The translations under genes were made by a program, and so were the position numbers. The notes below the pieces were generated by a model. The model made no database searches. It had not been told where the DNA came from and saw nothing but the letters and a program-made list of their open reading frames with translations. A stretch of 64,000 nt of DNA from Brasenia schreberi (lineage: Eukaryota > Streptophyta > Magnoliopsida > Nymphaeales > Cabombaceae): positions 17,788,501-17,852,500 of the forward strand of contig JAYKKT010000089.1 of assembly GCA_036023115.1 (NCBI GenBank), given 5' to 3'. Within the stretch, counting starts at the first letter, position 1. Every line of letters starts with the position of its first letter. Of this stretch, positions 9,371 to 21,445 are shown in pieces.

Positions 9371-12300
9371 GCAAGTGAGCTCTTGTCATCGCAGACCTTC
9401 TTGCACCGATGCGCAAGGGTCAGTCTGTCGCTTTGAAAAATCGAGTTTTAGGGTATAGAAAGCCTACGAAGCGGTTCGAGGCATTTAATTCGGGTCTTTT
9501 ATATACGATTGCAGATTTTAGATCACGTGGATTTGCACGTGCCTAAGTCTTTCCTTTTATCCCTTTTTGGGCCACCTAGTTTGTGTGTTATGAACACTCC
9601 ACTACATGGGCGAATTTGAGCGGGAATACGGGGCTTGCTTCGATGCAATATGCGTCCTACCTCGTAGTATGGCGCAGATGCAATGCAAACTCACGCTACT
9701 CCAAAGGGAACACCCGAATGTAAAGACAATGCCGAAGGGAAATAACTGAAGGGAAATAACCGAAGGGAAATAATCGAAGGGAAATGACTTGTAATGTAAA
9801 TGCCGAAGGGAGATATGTATATAGGGTATGTATATGGGCCCTTACTTGGGTCTTGCAAATAAGAGCGAAGGCTCAATGTGGGTGCGTGCTTGAATTGAAA
9901 GACTTACACACACGATATGAAATAAAACCCAAATACAACTTGCAGTACGGCCTTGATTAAGGTCTTGGGAATAAGAGCGAAAGCTCAATGTGTGTGAGTG
10001 CTTGAATTGGAGCACACAACATGAAACTAAACCCAAATAGTATAACACGGCCCTTACTTGGGTCTTTCAAATAAGAGCGAAGGCTCAATGTGTGTGAGTG
10101 CTTGAATTGAAAGACTTACACACACGACATAAAATGAAAGCCCAAATAGTATAACACGGCCTTTACTTGGGTCTTTCAAATAAGAGCGAAGGCTCAATGT
10201 GTGTGAGTGCTTGAATTAAAAGACTTACACACACGACATGAAATGAAAACCCAAATAGTATAACTCGGCCGTTACTTGGGTCTTTCAAATAAGAGTGAAG
10301 GCTCAATGTGTGTGAGTGCTTGAATTGAAAGACAACACACCCAACTTAAGCAAAACCCTACGAAAATTAAAGTATATATATATTTATGTATTAGGGGCTG
10401 ATTAGGCCCGTGTGTGTTCAAAATCGTGCACAATTAAGAGAGTGCACGTGTGTGGGTGTGCCAAGCCACGTTATTACAAGCGGGGGGAGACTATGCTCCG
10501 TTATTACAACCCCGTATCGAATTGAATCTTAAGCAAGTATACAACTAGGGACCGAGTTAGGCACTTACTAATAGCTGGTCCGAAGAAGCCTTGCTTGAGC
10601 GTGGGCTTGGCCTTCGCCTTGGGCTGCAAGAGGGAGCTCCGCGGAGTTGAACGGCAAGGGGCTGCTGGTCGAGTGCCTTAGGGGCGCGGAAGAGGAGCCT
10701 TGAAGGTGGACGGCTACTAAGGATGGGCTGGTTTTGGTGTGTTGGGCTAAAGGGCCTAAGTAAGGTCACTAGGGAGAGTATAGTGTTGGGGAGTATGGCA
10801 CTAAGGAGAAGCCTAAGAAGATGTCTAAAGGAGCACCTAAGGTCGGCGGGTGGTTGGCCGAATGAAGAGGTGACAGTCGGTTGGAGTGGCCGACTAGGAG
10901 GACTTGATGGTGGCGGATTGCTAAGGTGGCTAGGAGTGGTGTAAAGAGGGGAACTAACTAGGATATGGGGTAAGGTAGTGGTGGTTGTGGTGAGATGATA
11001 GGGGCAGATCTTAGGGAGTTGGATGGGGTGGCCGGGTGTAGCTAGGGTGTCTAGGTAGTGGCGGGTAGTTAGGATGGTTATGGCCTGGCCGAGTGGGAAT
11101 GGTGGCGGCAAGTGGCTGGTATTAGGGTGATATGGTAGTGGGTTAGGTGGCTGAGAGTGGAGAGGGAGTGGAGAAGGAGTAAGGTGGAGGATACTAACCG
11201 GATGATGGGAGGTGGTGGCGGATGGAAGGGGAGCAGCCAGGTGAAGAGGATGCGTAGGATGAGGTTCGGCCGAGAGGAAGGGTGGCGATGTGAACCTCGG
11301 CTGGAGTGGTGGTGGTGGTGGTGCTCGGCTGGGAGGTAGTGCCGTAGGTGGTGGCTGGCTGTGGGGTAGGTGGAGCAAGATGGGAGTCGGCTGGGCTGGA
11401 GAGTGGAGGACCCGAGATTGTTCAAGATGGGAAAAACCCGCCCCTTAGGGGGGGGTTTATATAGGGCTGGGCTAGGTCGGTTAGGGCTGGTTTTGGGGTA
11501 GTGGTTAGGTGGTTTAGGTAGGGTGGTGTGGTGATAAGGTGGGCTGGAAAGGGTAGGGCCAGATATTTTAAATACAAGGGGTTTGGGTAGGTTGTGTGCC
11601 AGGGGTGGTTTAGAGGTTTAGGGTTTAGCTAGGTGGGTTGGTTTTAGGGTGAGGTTTAGTGAGGTAGGTTAGGTGATTAGGCTAGGATTAGGCTAGGTTT
11701 AGGGAAATTAACCTAGGCTTAGGGAAGGATTAGGGAAGTGGGTTAGGTGATTAGGTTGGGATTAGGCCGGGATTAGGGAAGTGGGTTAGGTGATTAGGCT
11801 CAGATTAGGATGGGATTAGGATAAAAGGCTAGGATTAGGTGTTTTTGGTTAGGTTTAGGTGAAGGAGCTCTCTTTGCATGGCCCATAGACCCTAATCATA
11901 TCATGTTGGTGCAGCCCTAGGTTAGGTTTTGGCTAATTACAAGCTTAAACCCACTTAATTAGGCTAACCCACATGATTAACCCCAAACTTGACACACAAG
12001 TCAAGCTTAATTACAACACACACTTGATCTTATCCACCCCTACTCTCTCTCATGCCCATAATCCCACATGAAATTCAAGTGGGCCCAACCTCCATTTATG
12101 AGAAGGTGATGTGGGCCATGGATATGGATATTGGATTGGATTTTTGAATCCAAATCCAAATCCAAGTCCATACATGGGTTTGGATTGGGATTTGGATATA
12201 TATGGTCCAGATCCGATCCAAACTGAACTCTAACTCCTTCGAGCTGTTTTTGAAACAAACGGTTTGTGTGGGGCCTGACAGCATCAATACTCCGTCTTCG

Positions 12301-12693
12301 TTGGGTCTTCGCCAACATGATCGTCCGCCTCTGTTTTCGCCTTCCGGAGATTACTTCAAATGATGTTTTAATAGGGTCTTGGACGTTCGAGATCCGGGGG
12401 GTGTGGATTTGATACGAGAGTTGCTGTGCCGGGCTTGACATGTGCTCCGGTTTCGGGCTCTCCTTAGCTCTCCTGGTCCTGTCTGGATTAGGCCAAGCTG
12501 CTTCGGGGTTTCAAAACATGTTTTAAAAGGTTTTAAAAAACCATATCACATATTTTTGAAATATAAAGTTTAAAACATATATACAGGGGTGTTTGGAAGG
12601 CTCCTGGGTTTCCAGACTCAAAATGGCCCTTTGGGGCTGCTTTTACAAAACCAGGTTGTTTCGAGGAATTCGTGGGATTTCGGGGTGATTACA
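9371..12693 (-). mobile_element. Family A 3' LTR (probable left end of element D)
   Basis: Minus-strand LTR ending GGGTGATTACA at 12693 (sense TGTAATCACC, one base off the usual TGTAAACACC) and followed directly by a polypurine tract in the same orientation, which makes it a 3' LTR. It lacks the last 150 bp or so of U5 because of the recombination junction at 9371-9377. A TATA-like sequence is at 11456-11463 (TTTATATA as written), the donor-like ACTTAC at 10563-10568, and about five minisatellite units at 9840-10340. Confidence 0.88.
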
Positions 12694-12707
12694 GATGCCC
12701 CTCTTTG
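12694..12707 (-). other. Polypurine tract, element D
   Basis: In sense, GCCAAAGAGGGGCATC ends exactly at the LTR boundary. It is the priming site for plus-strand DNA synthesis. The same tract precedes the 3' LTR of C (41244-41257) and of B (27376-27390). Confidence 0.85.
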
Positions 12708-13811
12708 GCCTTGTCCAAATTGATTTGGATAAGGGCAAAGATGACAAACACCCCTTTCAATGTCTCCCTAGATCTATCCATGAAGAATATGGGATCGCCC
12801 CAATCTTTAGCAAAATCTCAATTTACAAACTCTGGTAGGAGGAGATATCACGCCAAAGGGATGTTACATGGAATCTGGTCCTAAATGGGATCATGTTTAT
12901 GCAAGTGCCATGCGTGGAATGTATATGCATGACATCGGTGTGGTTCCAAGAGTGGCGACCTCCCAGAGACCAGATGGAGTCGAACTCTAGAGACTTACAA
13001 GGCCTGTTGTTCCAAGTGAGCAGATCCTATGCTGTTCGATGTTCGATTTTCAAAACTTATTTACAAAACTATTTACAAAAGGGACAACTGTCTTGAGTCT
13101 CGATCCTAAGGATCTCGAGCTCTCCGTGCATGCCCTTGTTTGAGTCTTAACACTCGCTTATCTAGCGGAGGTTTTATAAGAAAACCAGCTATATTTCAAA
13201 TTCCTATGCCTTACTCGAAACATCGAATTCTCAAACAAGATGAAATTCAGGTAAGTAAATCCTATTTTTACTTTAGGATTCCTCGAAATGAACCATGCTT
13301 TAGCTTGGGATAAGCCAGGGATGGGAAAGAGATACCACGGTCCCTACTGAAGCGTCCCGTGGTTTAAGGCATAGAAGGCGGGAAACTGCTCTTTTTGAGC
13401 TTTTTGGCCTCTTTTTCCTTTCTTTTTTTTTCATAGAGGGTCTCCCTTTGGGAGTATTTTTTCTTTAATCCCTCTTTTTCATAAGAGAATCGATTTTTCT
13501 TTTTGAATTCTGGTTTCTTTCTTTTGGGAAAGATACTTTGAATGGGAGATTCCCTTTGCTTGGGGCCGTATTTTTCCTTTTGGAAGGAGAAGAGAAGAAG
13601 GGAGGACTTATCCCAAGCCTACACTCGATCCGTTCCAGATCAGCCTATTTAGAAATAGCACGTACTACTTGCAAGTATCTTGCTATGTTGAACTAGGCCT
13701 TTCTTTGTAAGAAGAAGGATTTTGAAATGTAACCACGATTTTGAAGACTCCACTCTTTCACAAGTGCGAATCCTCTCACTTAGGGTCACACGACTTTGCC
13801 TTTGCACCTTA
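12708..13811 (-). other. 3' spacer between integrase and PPT, element D (no gene)
   Basis: Non-coding stretch homologous, in opposite orientation, to 40130-41243 in element C and 27391-28550 in element B. In sense it holds a purine-rich block (AAAGAAAGAAACC...AAAAAGAGGGATTAAAG) and several conserved islands. I see no reading frame conserved among the three copies and no env-like sequence. Confidence 0.75.
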
Positions 13812-13817
13812 TTCTCA
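13812..13817. other. Breakpoint: minus-strand 3' spacer fused to plus-strand gag
   Basis: Up to here the sequence matches the reverse complement of C's 3' spacer (40155-41257). From here it matches plus-strand gag of E and F. Both parents share TCTCA or TTCA at the switch, so the join has microhomology and is not an LTR end. Everything between the two points (D's pol; C's 5' LTR, PBS and first half of gag) is missing. Confidence 0.85.
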
Positions 13818-14542
13818 ACTTTCCATAAGTTGATAAAAAAAGCATCCCTTTTCGAAACAAACTTGAAAAAGGGGATATACGATCACTTATGGAAAGGAAG
13901 TGCCATTTCCATAACCCGCTTGGAGAAGCCCATCACTTATGGGCTACCCACGATGGACAAAGGGCAAAGCCCCATAAAATCACCAATGTCCGAGTGGATC
14001 CAGGTCCGGCGAGCACTTCAAAAATTTTTGAAAAACTAGAAAACAAAAGGGAGAGAAACTTCCAAAAACTGATTGAAAAACAAGAATACACTCCGCTGGG
14101 GCAACCTGTGTCGGAGGTCCTAGACCTCCTACTTGCCCAGGGCATGATTGAACTTCCCGAAATCCCCGAGGGAGTCACTTCCAAAGGGGGATATTTAAAC
14201 CATTTTTGCAAGTATCATCGGCTCAAAGGCCATGATACAAAGCGTTGTTTCTCCCTTTTAAACAAAATCGAGAACTTGATAGCAGAGGGCCAGCTCCAGG
14301 TCACTGCGGAACTTGAGTCAACTCAAGCTATCTTTAAAGAACCCTTTCCCAAGCATGCCAGTAGCAGTGGGAAAGGAAAGGAGGTATGTACCCTCACCTT
14401 TTCGAAAGATCTAGCGCAATCGTCAGAGTCTGGTCGACCCACTTGTGCGTCTATTCTTATACTTTACAAGAAGCCCGCCCAAGTAGTCATCCGGGGACCA
14501 CCAAGAGCTGAATCCCTGGCTAAACCAATTTTAAAACTCTAA
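13815..14542 (+). pseudogene. gag of element C, C-terminal half, degraded
   Basis: Encodes the end of the Retrotrans_gag domain (FHKLIKKASLFETNLKKG) and the linker with PLGQPVSEVLDLLLAQGMIELPEIPEG. A zinc-knuckle-like CKYHRLKGHDTKRC near 14208-14250 follows a C-X2-H-X4-H-X4-C pattern. The N-terminal half, with the coiled coil and most of the capsid-like domain, is missing because of the breakpoint at about 13814. There is a one-base deletion near 13966-13970 (GGGC against GGGGC in F). A TAA at 14540 replaces CAA found in E. It cannot make a functional Gag. Confidence 0.9.
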
Positions 14543-15849
14543 GGTACTCCTAAACTCATGATTAGAGCCAGTTTAAGTGCGAACCCTAGGTTGGTCGTAG
14601 GGGAAGTGACAAGATCTGGGAGGATCTATCAACCCCCGCACCTACAAAGTGCTAAAAAGGTGGTCAGTGTGCCTGGCCCCTCAAAAGCATGTATTCCTAG
14701 AGTTCTGCCAAAAGCAGACAATGGGAAAGTCGTCTTAAACCCATATGATTTCGAAAACCATCTTTCAAAGATTCTTATCCTAATGTCCATCCTAGAGCTT
14801 ATACAAACTTCGCCTAGGCATAGACTCATGCTAGAGAAAATTCTAGAAAGAGCTAAGGTTAGTTCGAACATAAGTCTTGAATCCCTGTCTGACCAAGTGG
14901 CGTCAATAGAGCAAAAATGCCCATCACTTTCTCGGAAGATGATGTAGATAGACCCTACGAGTCCCACAACGAGGCCCTGCATATCGAGGTGGTTCTGAAT
15001 AACCACTCTCTGGACAGGTGCCTAGTCGATGGGGGAGGAGGGCTCAACATCCTTCCCCTTCATGTGGCGTACCAAATCGGAGTCACCTTGACTTCTGTGA
15101 ACCGAAGTCCCATCATTATCACTGGATAAGATGGGAATGCGTCTAGACCTATGGAAACAGGAGGGATCACACACACGGGGGTGTTCCATGTTTTGGACAT
15201 CCACCCCCATTATAACTTGTTGTTGGGAAGGCCCTGGATACACAGCTTGTGCGCTGTGCCATCCACCTTCCACAGGTGTGTAAAGATCCCTTTCAGGGAC
15301 CAAGTCGTGGTGATCCTAGGTGAGAGTCACCCTCAGCTTCAGGGGATCATAAACTCCCCTTGTTTGTCAAGCTCCCAGGCCCATGAGGCTAACCTGGGGC
15401 AGACCATGGTTGAGCCACCAAGGCTCGTGTTAACAAGTCCTAGGAAGGTCGTATACGTCAAGGGACCGCCCAAAGCAGGCCCCCTCCCAATCCTGACCCT
15501 TCTAGGAAGACCCAAACATCCCTTATTTCCAAAACCCCTAGACAAAAAGCCATACGAGCACGATATGGACGACAAGTTCCAGGACCACGATTTATATCAT
15601 AACTTTTCAAAAAACAAGAAATCGTGGAACATGCTGTTGAACATGGGCTACACGCCCTATAAAAGTCTAGGGGCACAAAACCAGGGTCTCCTAGAGCCCA
15701 TCCTTCCTAGGGCCAACCCAAGCCGATATGGGATCGGCTACACTCCCAAAATACCGGTAGAGCCACCCCCTGTGACCACTTGGGTCAAGGGTGCCCTGGA
15801 GCCTACCCTAGAAGAGACCTACGATTTAGACCTCTTGTTCCGAGTCTAA
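14543..15849 (+). pseudogene. gag-protease junction and aspartic protease of element C
   Basis: Continues the frame of the gag remnant. It contains the GRIYQPPHL segment, the ILELIQTSPRHRL segment, the active-site region VDGGGGLNILPL (about 15027-15062) and LLGRPWIH (about 15215-15250), and ends at TAA 15847-15849. The usual D-T/S-G of pepsin-like retroelement proteases is D-G-G here, as in every copy in the window. Defects are a frameshift near 14915-14945, a TAA at 15127 where E has TAC, and a 21-bp in-frame deletion near 15150. The C-terminal tail (NMGYTPYKSLGAQNQG...) is complete in this copy. Confidence 0.9.
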
Positions 15850-15872
15850 CCCGTAGTGTTTTCCCTTTGTAG
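15850..15872 (+). promoter_or_regulatory. Splice-acceptor-like site between protease and RT
   Basis: A pyrimidine-rich run ending TTTTCCCTTTGTAG lies directly between the protease stop and the ATG of the RT frame (15875). E has TTTTTCCTTTATAG at 56468-56482 and B has TTTTTCTTTATAG in sense near 32345. Ogre-type elements are known to have an intron between protease and RT, so this may be its 3' end. The donor is not identified. Confidence 0.5.
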
Positions 15873-15874
15873 GT

Positions 15875-16911
15875 ATGATGGAAGATCCCTTTCATAAAAA
15901 TACAAAAACATTTGAAAAATTTAAAATAAAAAAAATGGAAAATTCGCAAAAACCAAAAACATTGGAAAATCAAAAACTCGAAAATAGAGTGGTTTGTATA
16001 GTTCCTAAAGTTCTTGTTTTGTAGAAACCCAAAAAAATCGAAAATCTACAAAACACCAAAAAGATTTTGTACATAGCTGCTCCTGGTAGGACTTTGGAAA
16101 AAGAAAAGGGTTTCGAAAGGAACGTCGTCTGCATAGCCAGACCAAAAATTTTGAAATCAATTGAAATTCCAAGTATAAAACCAGGTCTTTTGAAAACTCA
16201 CGCATCAAATTGCCTCGGGTCTATAACCCACGAGAATGATCGAAGCCCAGAAGTGGATACCCTTGAGGAAGATCCCACTTTTGAGCTCCTAGAATTTCAT
16301 AAAATTCTCGATTTTGAAAGACCTTCCAATTCAGTAGGAGGAGATTTCATAGAGGTGAACCTAGGGAGTGATTCCAATCCCAAACTCATTAAGATAGGCG
16401 CATGTTTGCATGAGCATGAAAGATCAGCATTCATGGCATTTCTACGAACCTATTTAGACGTGTTTGCTTGGACGTATGAAGACATGCCGGGCATAGACCC
16501 CAGCATTGTCGAGCATCGTCTTCCCTTAGATGCAGATGTAAAACCCATAAAGTAGAAGCTTAGGAAAATACATCCGAATGTACACACGTAAGTTAAAGAG
16601 GGTTTAGAAGATCTGCTAAAGGCCGGATTTATAAAACCCATTGCGTATTCCGATTGGTTGTCAAACATCGTTGTAGTTTGAAAAACCAATGGGAAAATTC
16701 GAATATGCATCAATTTCAGAAACCTGAATAAAGCCACTCCAAAGGATAACTATCCTTTACCAAACATAGATTTGATAGTCGATAGTACTGCAAATCATGA
16801 AATGTTTTCGTTTATGGATGGCTATTCAGGCTATAATCAAATTAAATTAAGTCCACGAGATCAGGGTAAGACCTCATTCACAACCCCGTGGGGCACGTAC
16901 TGCTATACAGT
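15875..16911 (+). pseudogene. Reverse transcriptase, N-terminal part, element C
   Basis: Starts with a lysine-rich linker and a conserved segment (EFHKILDFE..., YLDVFAWTYEDMPGID, VEHRLPLD), then the palm region (NGKIRICINFRNLNKATPKDN, MFSFMDGYSGYNQIKLSP). It stops at WGTYCYTV, where a solo LTR is inserted. Premature stops are TAG at 16021, TAG at 16553 (E has CAG), TAA near 16591 (CAA in E) and TGA near 16679 (CGA in E). ACAGT at 16907-16911 is the left target duplication of the solo LTR. Confidence 0.92.
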
Positions 16912-19900
16912 TGTAAACACCCTGAAATCCCACGAATTTCTCAAATTCATCTGGTTTTGTAAAAGCAGCCCCAAAGGGCTATTTTGAGTCTGAAAACCCA
17001 GGAGCCTTCCAAACAACCCTGTACATATGTTTTGAACTCTATATTTCAAAAACATACAATATGGCTTTTAAAACCTTTTTAAAACATGTTTTGAAACCCC
17101 GAAGCGGCTTGGCCCGATCAAGATAGGACCAGGAGAGCTAAGAAGAGCCCGGAACCGGAGCACATGTCGAGCCCGGCACAGCAACTCTTGTATCACATCC
17201 ATACCCCTAGGATCTCGAACGTCCAAGACCCTGTTCTTATCAAAATGTCATTTGAAGTCATCTCCGGAAGGCAGAAACAGAGGCGGACGACCATGTTGGC
17301 GAAGACCCAACGTAGACGGAGTACTGATGCTGTCAGACCCCGCACAAATCATCCGTTTCGAACCCAGCTCGAAGGAGTCAGAGTTTAGTTTGGATTGGAT
17401 CTGGACCATATATATCCAGATCCCAATCCAAACCCATATGTGGACTTGGATTTGGATTTGGATCCAGAGATCCAATCCAATATCCATATCCATGGCCCAC
17501 ATCACCTTCTCATAAATGGAGGTGGGGCCCACTTGAAATTCACGTGGGATTATGGGCATGAGAGAGAGTGGGGATGGATAATATCAAGAGTGTTGTAATT
17601 AAGCTTGACTTGTGTGTCAAGTTTGGGGATAATCATGTCGGTTAGCCTAATTGAGTGGGTTTAAGCTTGTAATTAGCCAAAACCTAACCTAGGGCTGCAC
17701 CAACATGAAGTGGTTAAGGTCTATGGGCCATGCAAAGGGAGCTCCTTCACCTAAACCTAACCTTAAACACCTAATCCTAGCCTTCCACCCTAATCCACCC
17801 CTAATTTGAGCCTAATCACCTAACCCACTTCCCTAATCCCGGCCTAATCCCAACCTAATCACCTAACCCACTTTCCTAATCCTTCCCTAAACCTAGGTTA
17901 ATTTCCCTAAACCTAGCCTAATCCTAGCCTAATCACCTAACCTAGCTCACTAAACCTCACCCTAGAACCCAACCACCTAACCAAGCCCTAAACCATCCCT
18001 AGCCCACAATCTACCCAAACCACTAGTATTTAAAATATCTGGCCCTACCCTTTCCAGCCCACCTTATCTTCATACCACCCTACCTAAACCACCTAACCAC
18101 TACCCCAAACCCATCCCTAACCGACCTACCCATCCCTATATAAACCCCCCCCCTTTTGGGGGCGGGTTCTCCTATCTAGTCGCCTTCCCCAAGACCAGTC
18201 GGGACCCCACTTCCCAGCCCAGCCGAACCCAGCCACCTGCTCCATCTGCACCACCACCTGCACCGCCACCTACACCACCACCTGTCGCCACCCCTGCCCT
18301 CGGCCGAACCATTTGCTCCACCACGCCCGGCTGCTCTCTTCCATCCACCGCCTCTCTTCAAGCACGGTTAGTACCCCATCCTTCATCTCACCTTCTTCAC
18401 TCCCTCTCCACTCTCAGCCACCTAACCCCCTACCATAACATCCTACCACCAGCCATTCCCCTTTGCTGCCACCCTTCTCACTCAGCCGAACCTAGTACAT
18501 CCTAACTACCCGTCACTACCTAACCAACCTAATTACACCCGACCACCCTATTAGACTTCCTAAGACCTGCCCATAACACTCCCTTACACCCACTATCCCC
18601 ACTACCACCTAGCCCCATCACCTAGCTAGCCTCCTTCCCATACTCCACCCATAGCTATCCTATAAGCCCGCCACCACCACATTCCCCTAGTCGGTCACTC
18701 CAACCGACTATCCCTCCCATTCGGCCAGCCATCTCTTTTCCCCTAGGTGTCCCATTCGGCCTTCCCTAAAACTTCCCTTAGTACCATACTCCCTTAACAC
18801 TATATACCCTCCTAGTGACCCTACATACTCACCTTGCCCAGCCCCTTTAATCCCCCACACCAAGGCGACACCCTTGCTTGCAGCCGGCCACCATCAAGGC
18901 GCCTATCCCGCGTCCCATTTGCAGTCGGCCAGCACCCTTTGTCGTTCACCCTCGCGGAGCTCCCGTTTGCAGCCCAAGGCGAAGGCCAAGCCCACGCTCA
19001 AGCAAGGCCTCTACGGACCAGCTACTCGTAAGTGCCTAAACTCGGTCTTTAGTTGTATACTTGCTTGAGATTCAATTTGATACGGGGTTGTAATAACGGA
19101 GCATAGTCTCCCCCCGCTTGTAATAACGTGGCTTGGCACACCCACACACGTGCACTCTCTTAGTTGTGCACGATTTTGAACACACACGGGCCTAATCAGC
19201 CCCTAATACATAAGTATATACATATACTTTCATTTTCGAAGGGTTTTGCTTAAGTTGGGTGCGTTGTCTTTCAATTCAAGCACTCTCACACACATTGAGC
19301 TTTCGCTCTTATTTGAAAGACCCAAGTAAGGGTCGACCTATACTATTTGGGTTTCATTTCATGTCGTGTGGGTAAGTCTTTTAATTCAAGCACTCTCACA
19401 CACATTGAGCCTTCGCTCTTATTCCCAAGACCTTAGTAAAGGCCTTATTGCAGTTATATTTGGGTTTCATTTATGTCGTGTGTGTAGTACTTCAATTCAA
19501 GCACTCACACACATTGAGCCTTCGCTCTTACTCCCAAGACCTTAGTCAAGGCCATACTGCAATTTATATTTGGGTTTAATTTCATGTCGTGTGTGTAAGT
19601 CTTTCAATTCAAGCACGCACCCACATTGAGCCTTCGCTCTTATTTGCAAGACCCAAGTAAGGGCTCATATACATACTCTATATACATATCTCCCTTCGAC
19701 ACACATTGAGCCTTCGCTCTTACTCCCAAGACCTTAGTCAAGGCCATACTGCAATTTATATTTGGGTTTAATTTCATGTCGTGTGTGTAAGTCTTTCAAT
19801 TCAAGCACGCACCCACATTGAGCCTTCGCTCTTATTTGCAAGACCCAAGTAAGGGCTCATATACATACTCTATATACATATCTCCCTTCGGCACTTACTT

Positions 19901-20473
19901 TACAAGTCATTTCCCTTCGGTTATTTCCCTTCGGTTATTTCCCTTCGGTTATTTCCCTTCAGTATTGTATTTACATTCGGGTTTTCCCTTTGGAGTAGCG
20001 TGAGTTTGCATTGCATCTACGCCATACCACGAGGTAGGACGCATATTGCATCAAAGCAAGCCCCACTCGAATTCGCCCATGTAGTGGAGTGTTCATAACA
20101 CACAAACTAGGTGGCCCGAAAAGGGATAAAAGAAAAGACTTAGGCACGTGCAAATCCACGTGATCTAAAACATGCAATCGCATCTAAAAGACCCGAATTA
20201 GACACCTCGAACCGCTTCATAGACTTTCTATCCCAAAACTCGATTTTTGCAAAGCGTACAGACTGACCCTTGCGCATCGGTGCAAGAAGGTCTGCGACGA
20301 CAAGAGCTTACTTGCTCACAGTCACCACGTTTAGAAGTCAATGTTAAATATATCTTCGCTAGCTTAGGTAAGCTAGCTGGCACGCCCTGTTTGCATACAT
20401 AGGCCTTAGACACATGAGAGGATCCGCTCCGAGCCCTGAAAAGGTGAGAGGCGGGGATTTTCGCACGTCTACA
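16912..20473 (+). mobile_element. Solo LTR, family A, plus strand, TSD ACAGT
   Basis: 3562-bp LTR from TGTAAACACC to GTCTACA, flanked by ACAGT on both sides (16907-16911 and 20474-20478). Removing it plus one TSD restores the RT reading CYTVMPFGLKNAG, as in E. There is no internal sequence, so this is a solo LTR left by LTR-LTR recombination. A TATATAAA is at 18137-18144 followed by the C8/G5 hairpin, and a splice-donor-like GTAAGT is at 19028-19033. The U5 hairpin plus PBS-like TGGCACGCCC lies at 20358-20387. Partial duplication of the minisatellite (19700-19850) makes it the longest LTR here. Confidence 0.95.
19250..19860. repeat. LTR minisatellite block in solo LTR
   Basis: Five to six units (sense orientation: TCAATTCAAGCACTC.CACACATTGAGCCTTCGCTCTTA...). 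The last two units, with the text TACATACTCTATATACATATC between them, are repeated once at 19680-19690 and 19862-19882, which shows a local duplication. Confidence 0.85.
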
Positions 20474-21445
20474 ACAGTCATGCCCTTTGGTTTGAAAAAT
20501 GCCGGGGCGACATACTAGAGAGCCATGACCATGATCTTCCATGATCAAATTCATGAGCTCGTAGAAGTGTATGTAGATGATCTCTTGGCAAAATCTAAAA
20601 CCCGATGCACTCATATTGAATGTTTGCAAAAGATTTTCGAAAGGCTTAGGCTTTACAAAGTAAATCTAAACCCTCAAAAATGTGTATTCGGGGTAGAATC
20701 CGGGAAGCTTTTAGGCTTTATGGTAAGCCAAAGGGGTATAGAAGTCGACCCCTCTAAGTGTCGAGCCATCATAGACGTGGCTCCACCCTCCAATCTCACC
20801 CAAATTCGTAGCCTCCAGGGTCGATTACAATCCGTTCGCCGATTTATATCAAATCTGGCGACTAGATGCTAACCCTTCAACAAACTGTTGAGGAAGGGCA
20901 TGAAATTTTTATGGGATGACGACTGCCAGAAGTCCTTCGAGAGACTAAAGGGATACCTGGTTAATCCTCCCGTTTTGAATCCTCCAAAGCAAGGAAAACC
21001 GCTTTTACTTTACATTTCTGTGCATGCGAATGCTTTGGGAGCCCTATTGGCTCAATACGAGGATGACACCCATAAGGAGTATGCCATCTACTATATTTCA
21101 AAAACTTTCTTGGCTTACGAACGAAATTATCAAGCCATGGAGAAGACGTGCTTGGCCCTAGTCTGGGCCTGCCAAAAATTTAGACACTATTTCCTAGATC
21201 ATGAGATCTGGATAGTGTCCAAGCTTGATCCAATCAAGCACCTGTTCGAAAAACCCATTCTCACTGGTAGATTGGGTAAATGGCAACTCCTTCTAATGGA
21301 GTATGACCTGAAATATCATCACCAGATCTCTGTTAAAGGGCAAGGCCTAGCTGACTACGTGGCTTAGTTCCCCTTGGAGGACGCATATCCCACACTTGAT
21401 GAAATGCCTGATGAAGGCATATTGCAAAACCATTTCCAAAACCGC
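20474..21445 (+). pseudogene. RT C-terminal part and RNase H, element C
   Basis: Resumes after the second ACAGT with VMPFGLKNAG, then the catalytic YVDD (20570-20581), the thumb and connection (RLYKVNLNPQKCVFGV...), and RNase H with PVLNPPKQGKPLLLYISVHANALGALLAQYEDD and YQAMEKTCLALVWACQKFRHYF. It ends in the tether before the second RNase H, at CATTTCCAAAACCGC, where a minus-strand LTR is inserted. Stops are TAA at about 20869 (GAA in E) and TAG at about 21366 (GAG in E). ACCGC at 21441-21445 is the left target duplication. Confidence 0.92.
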
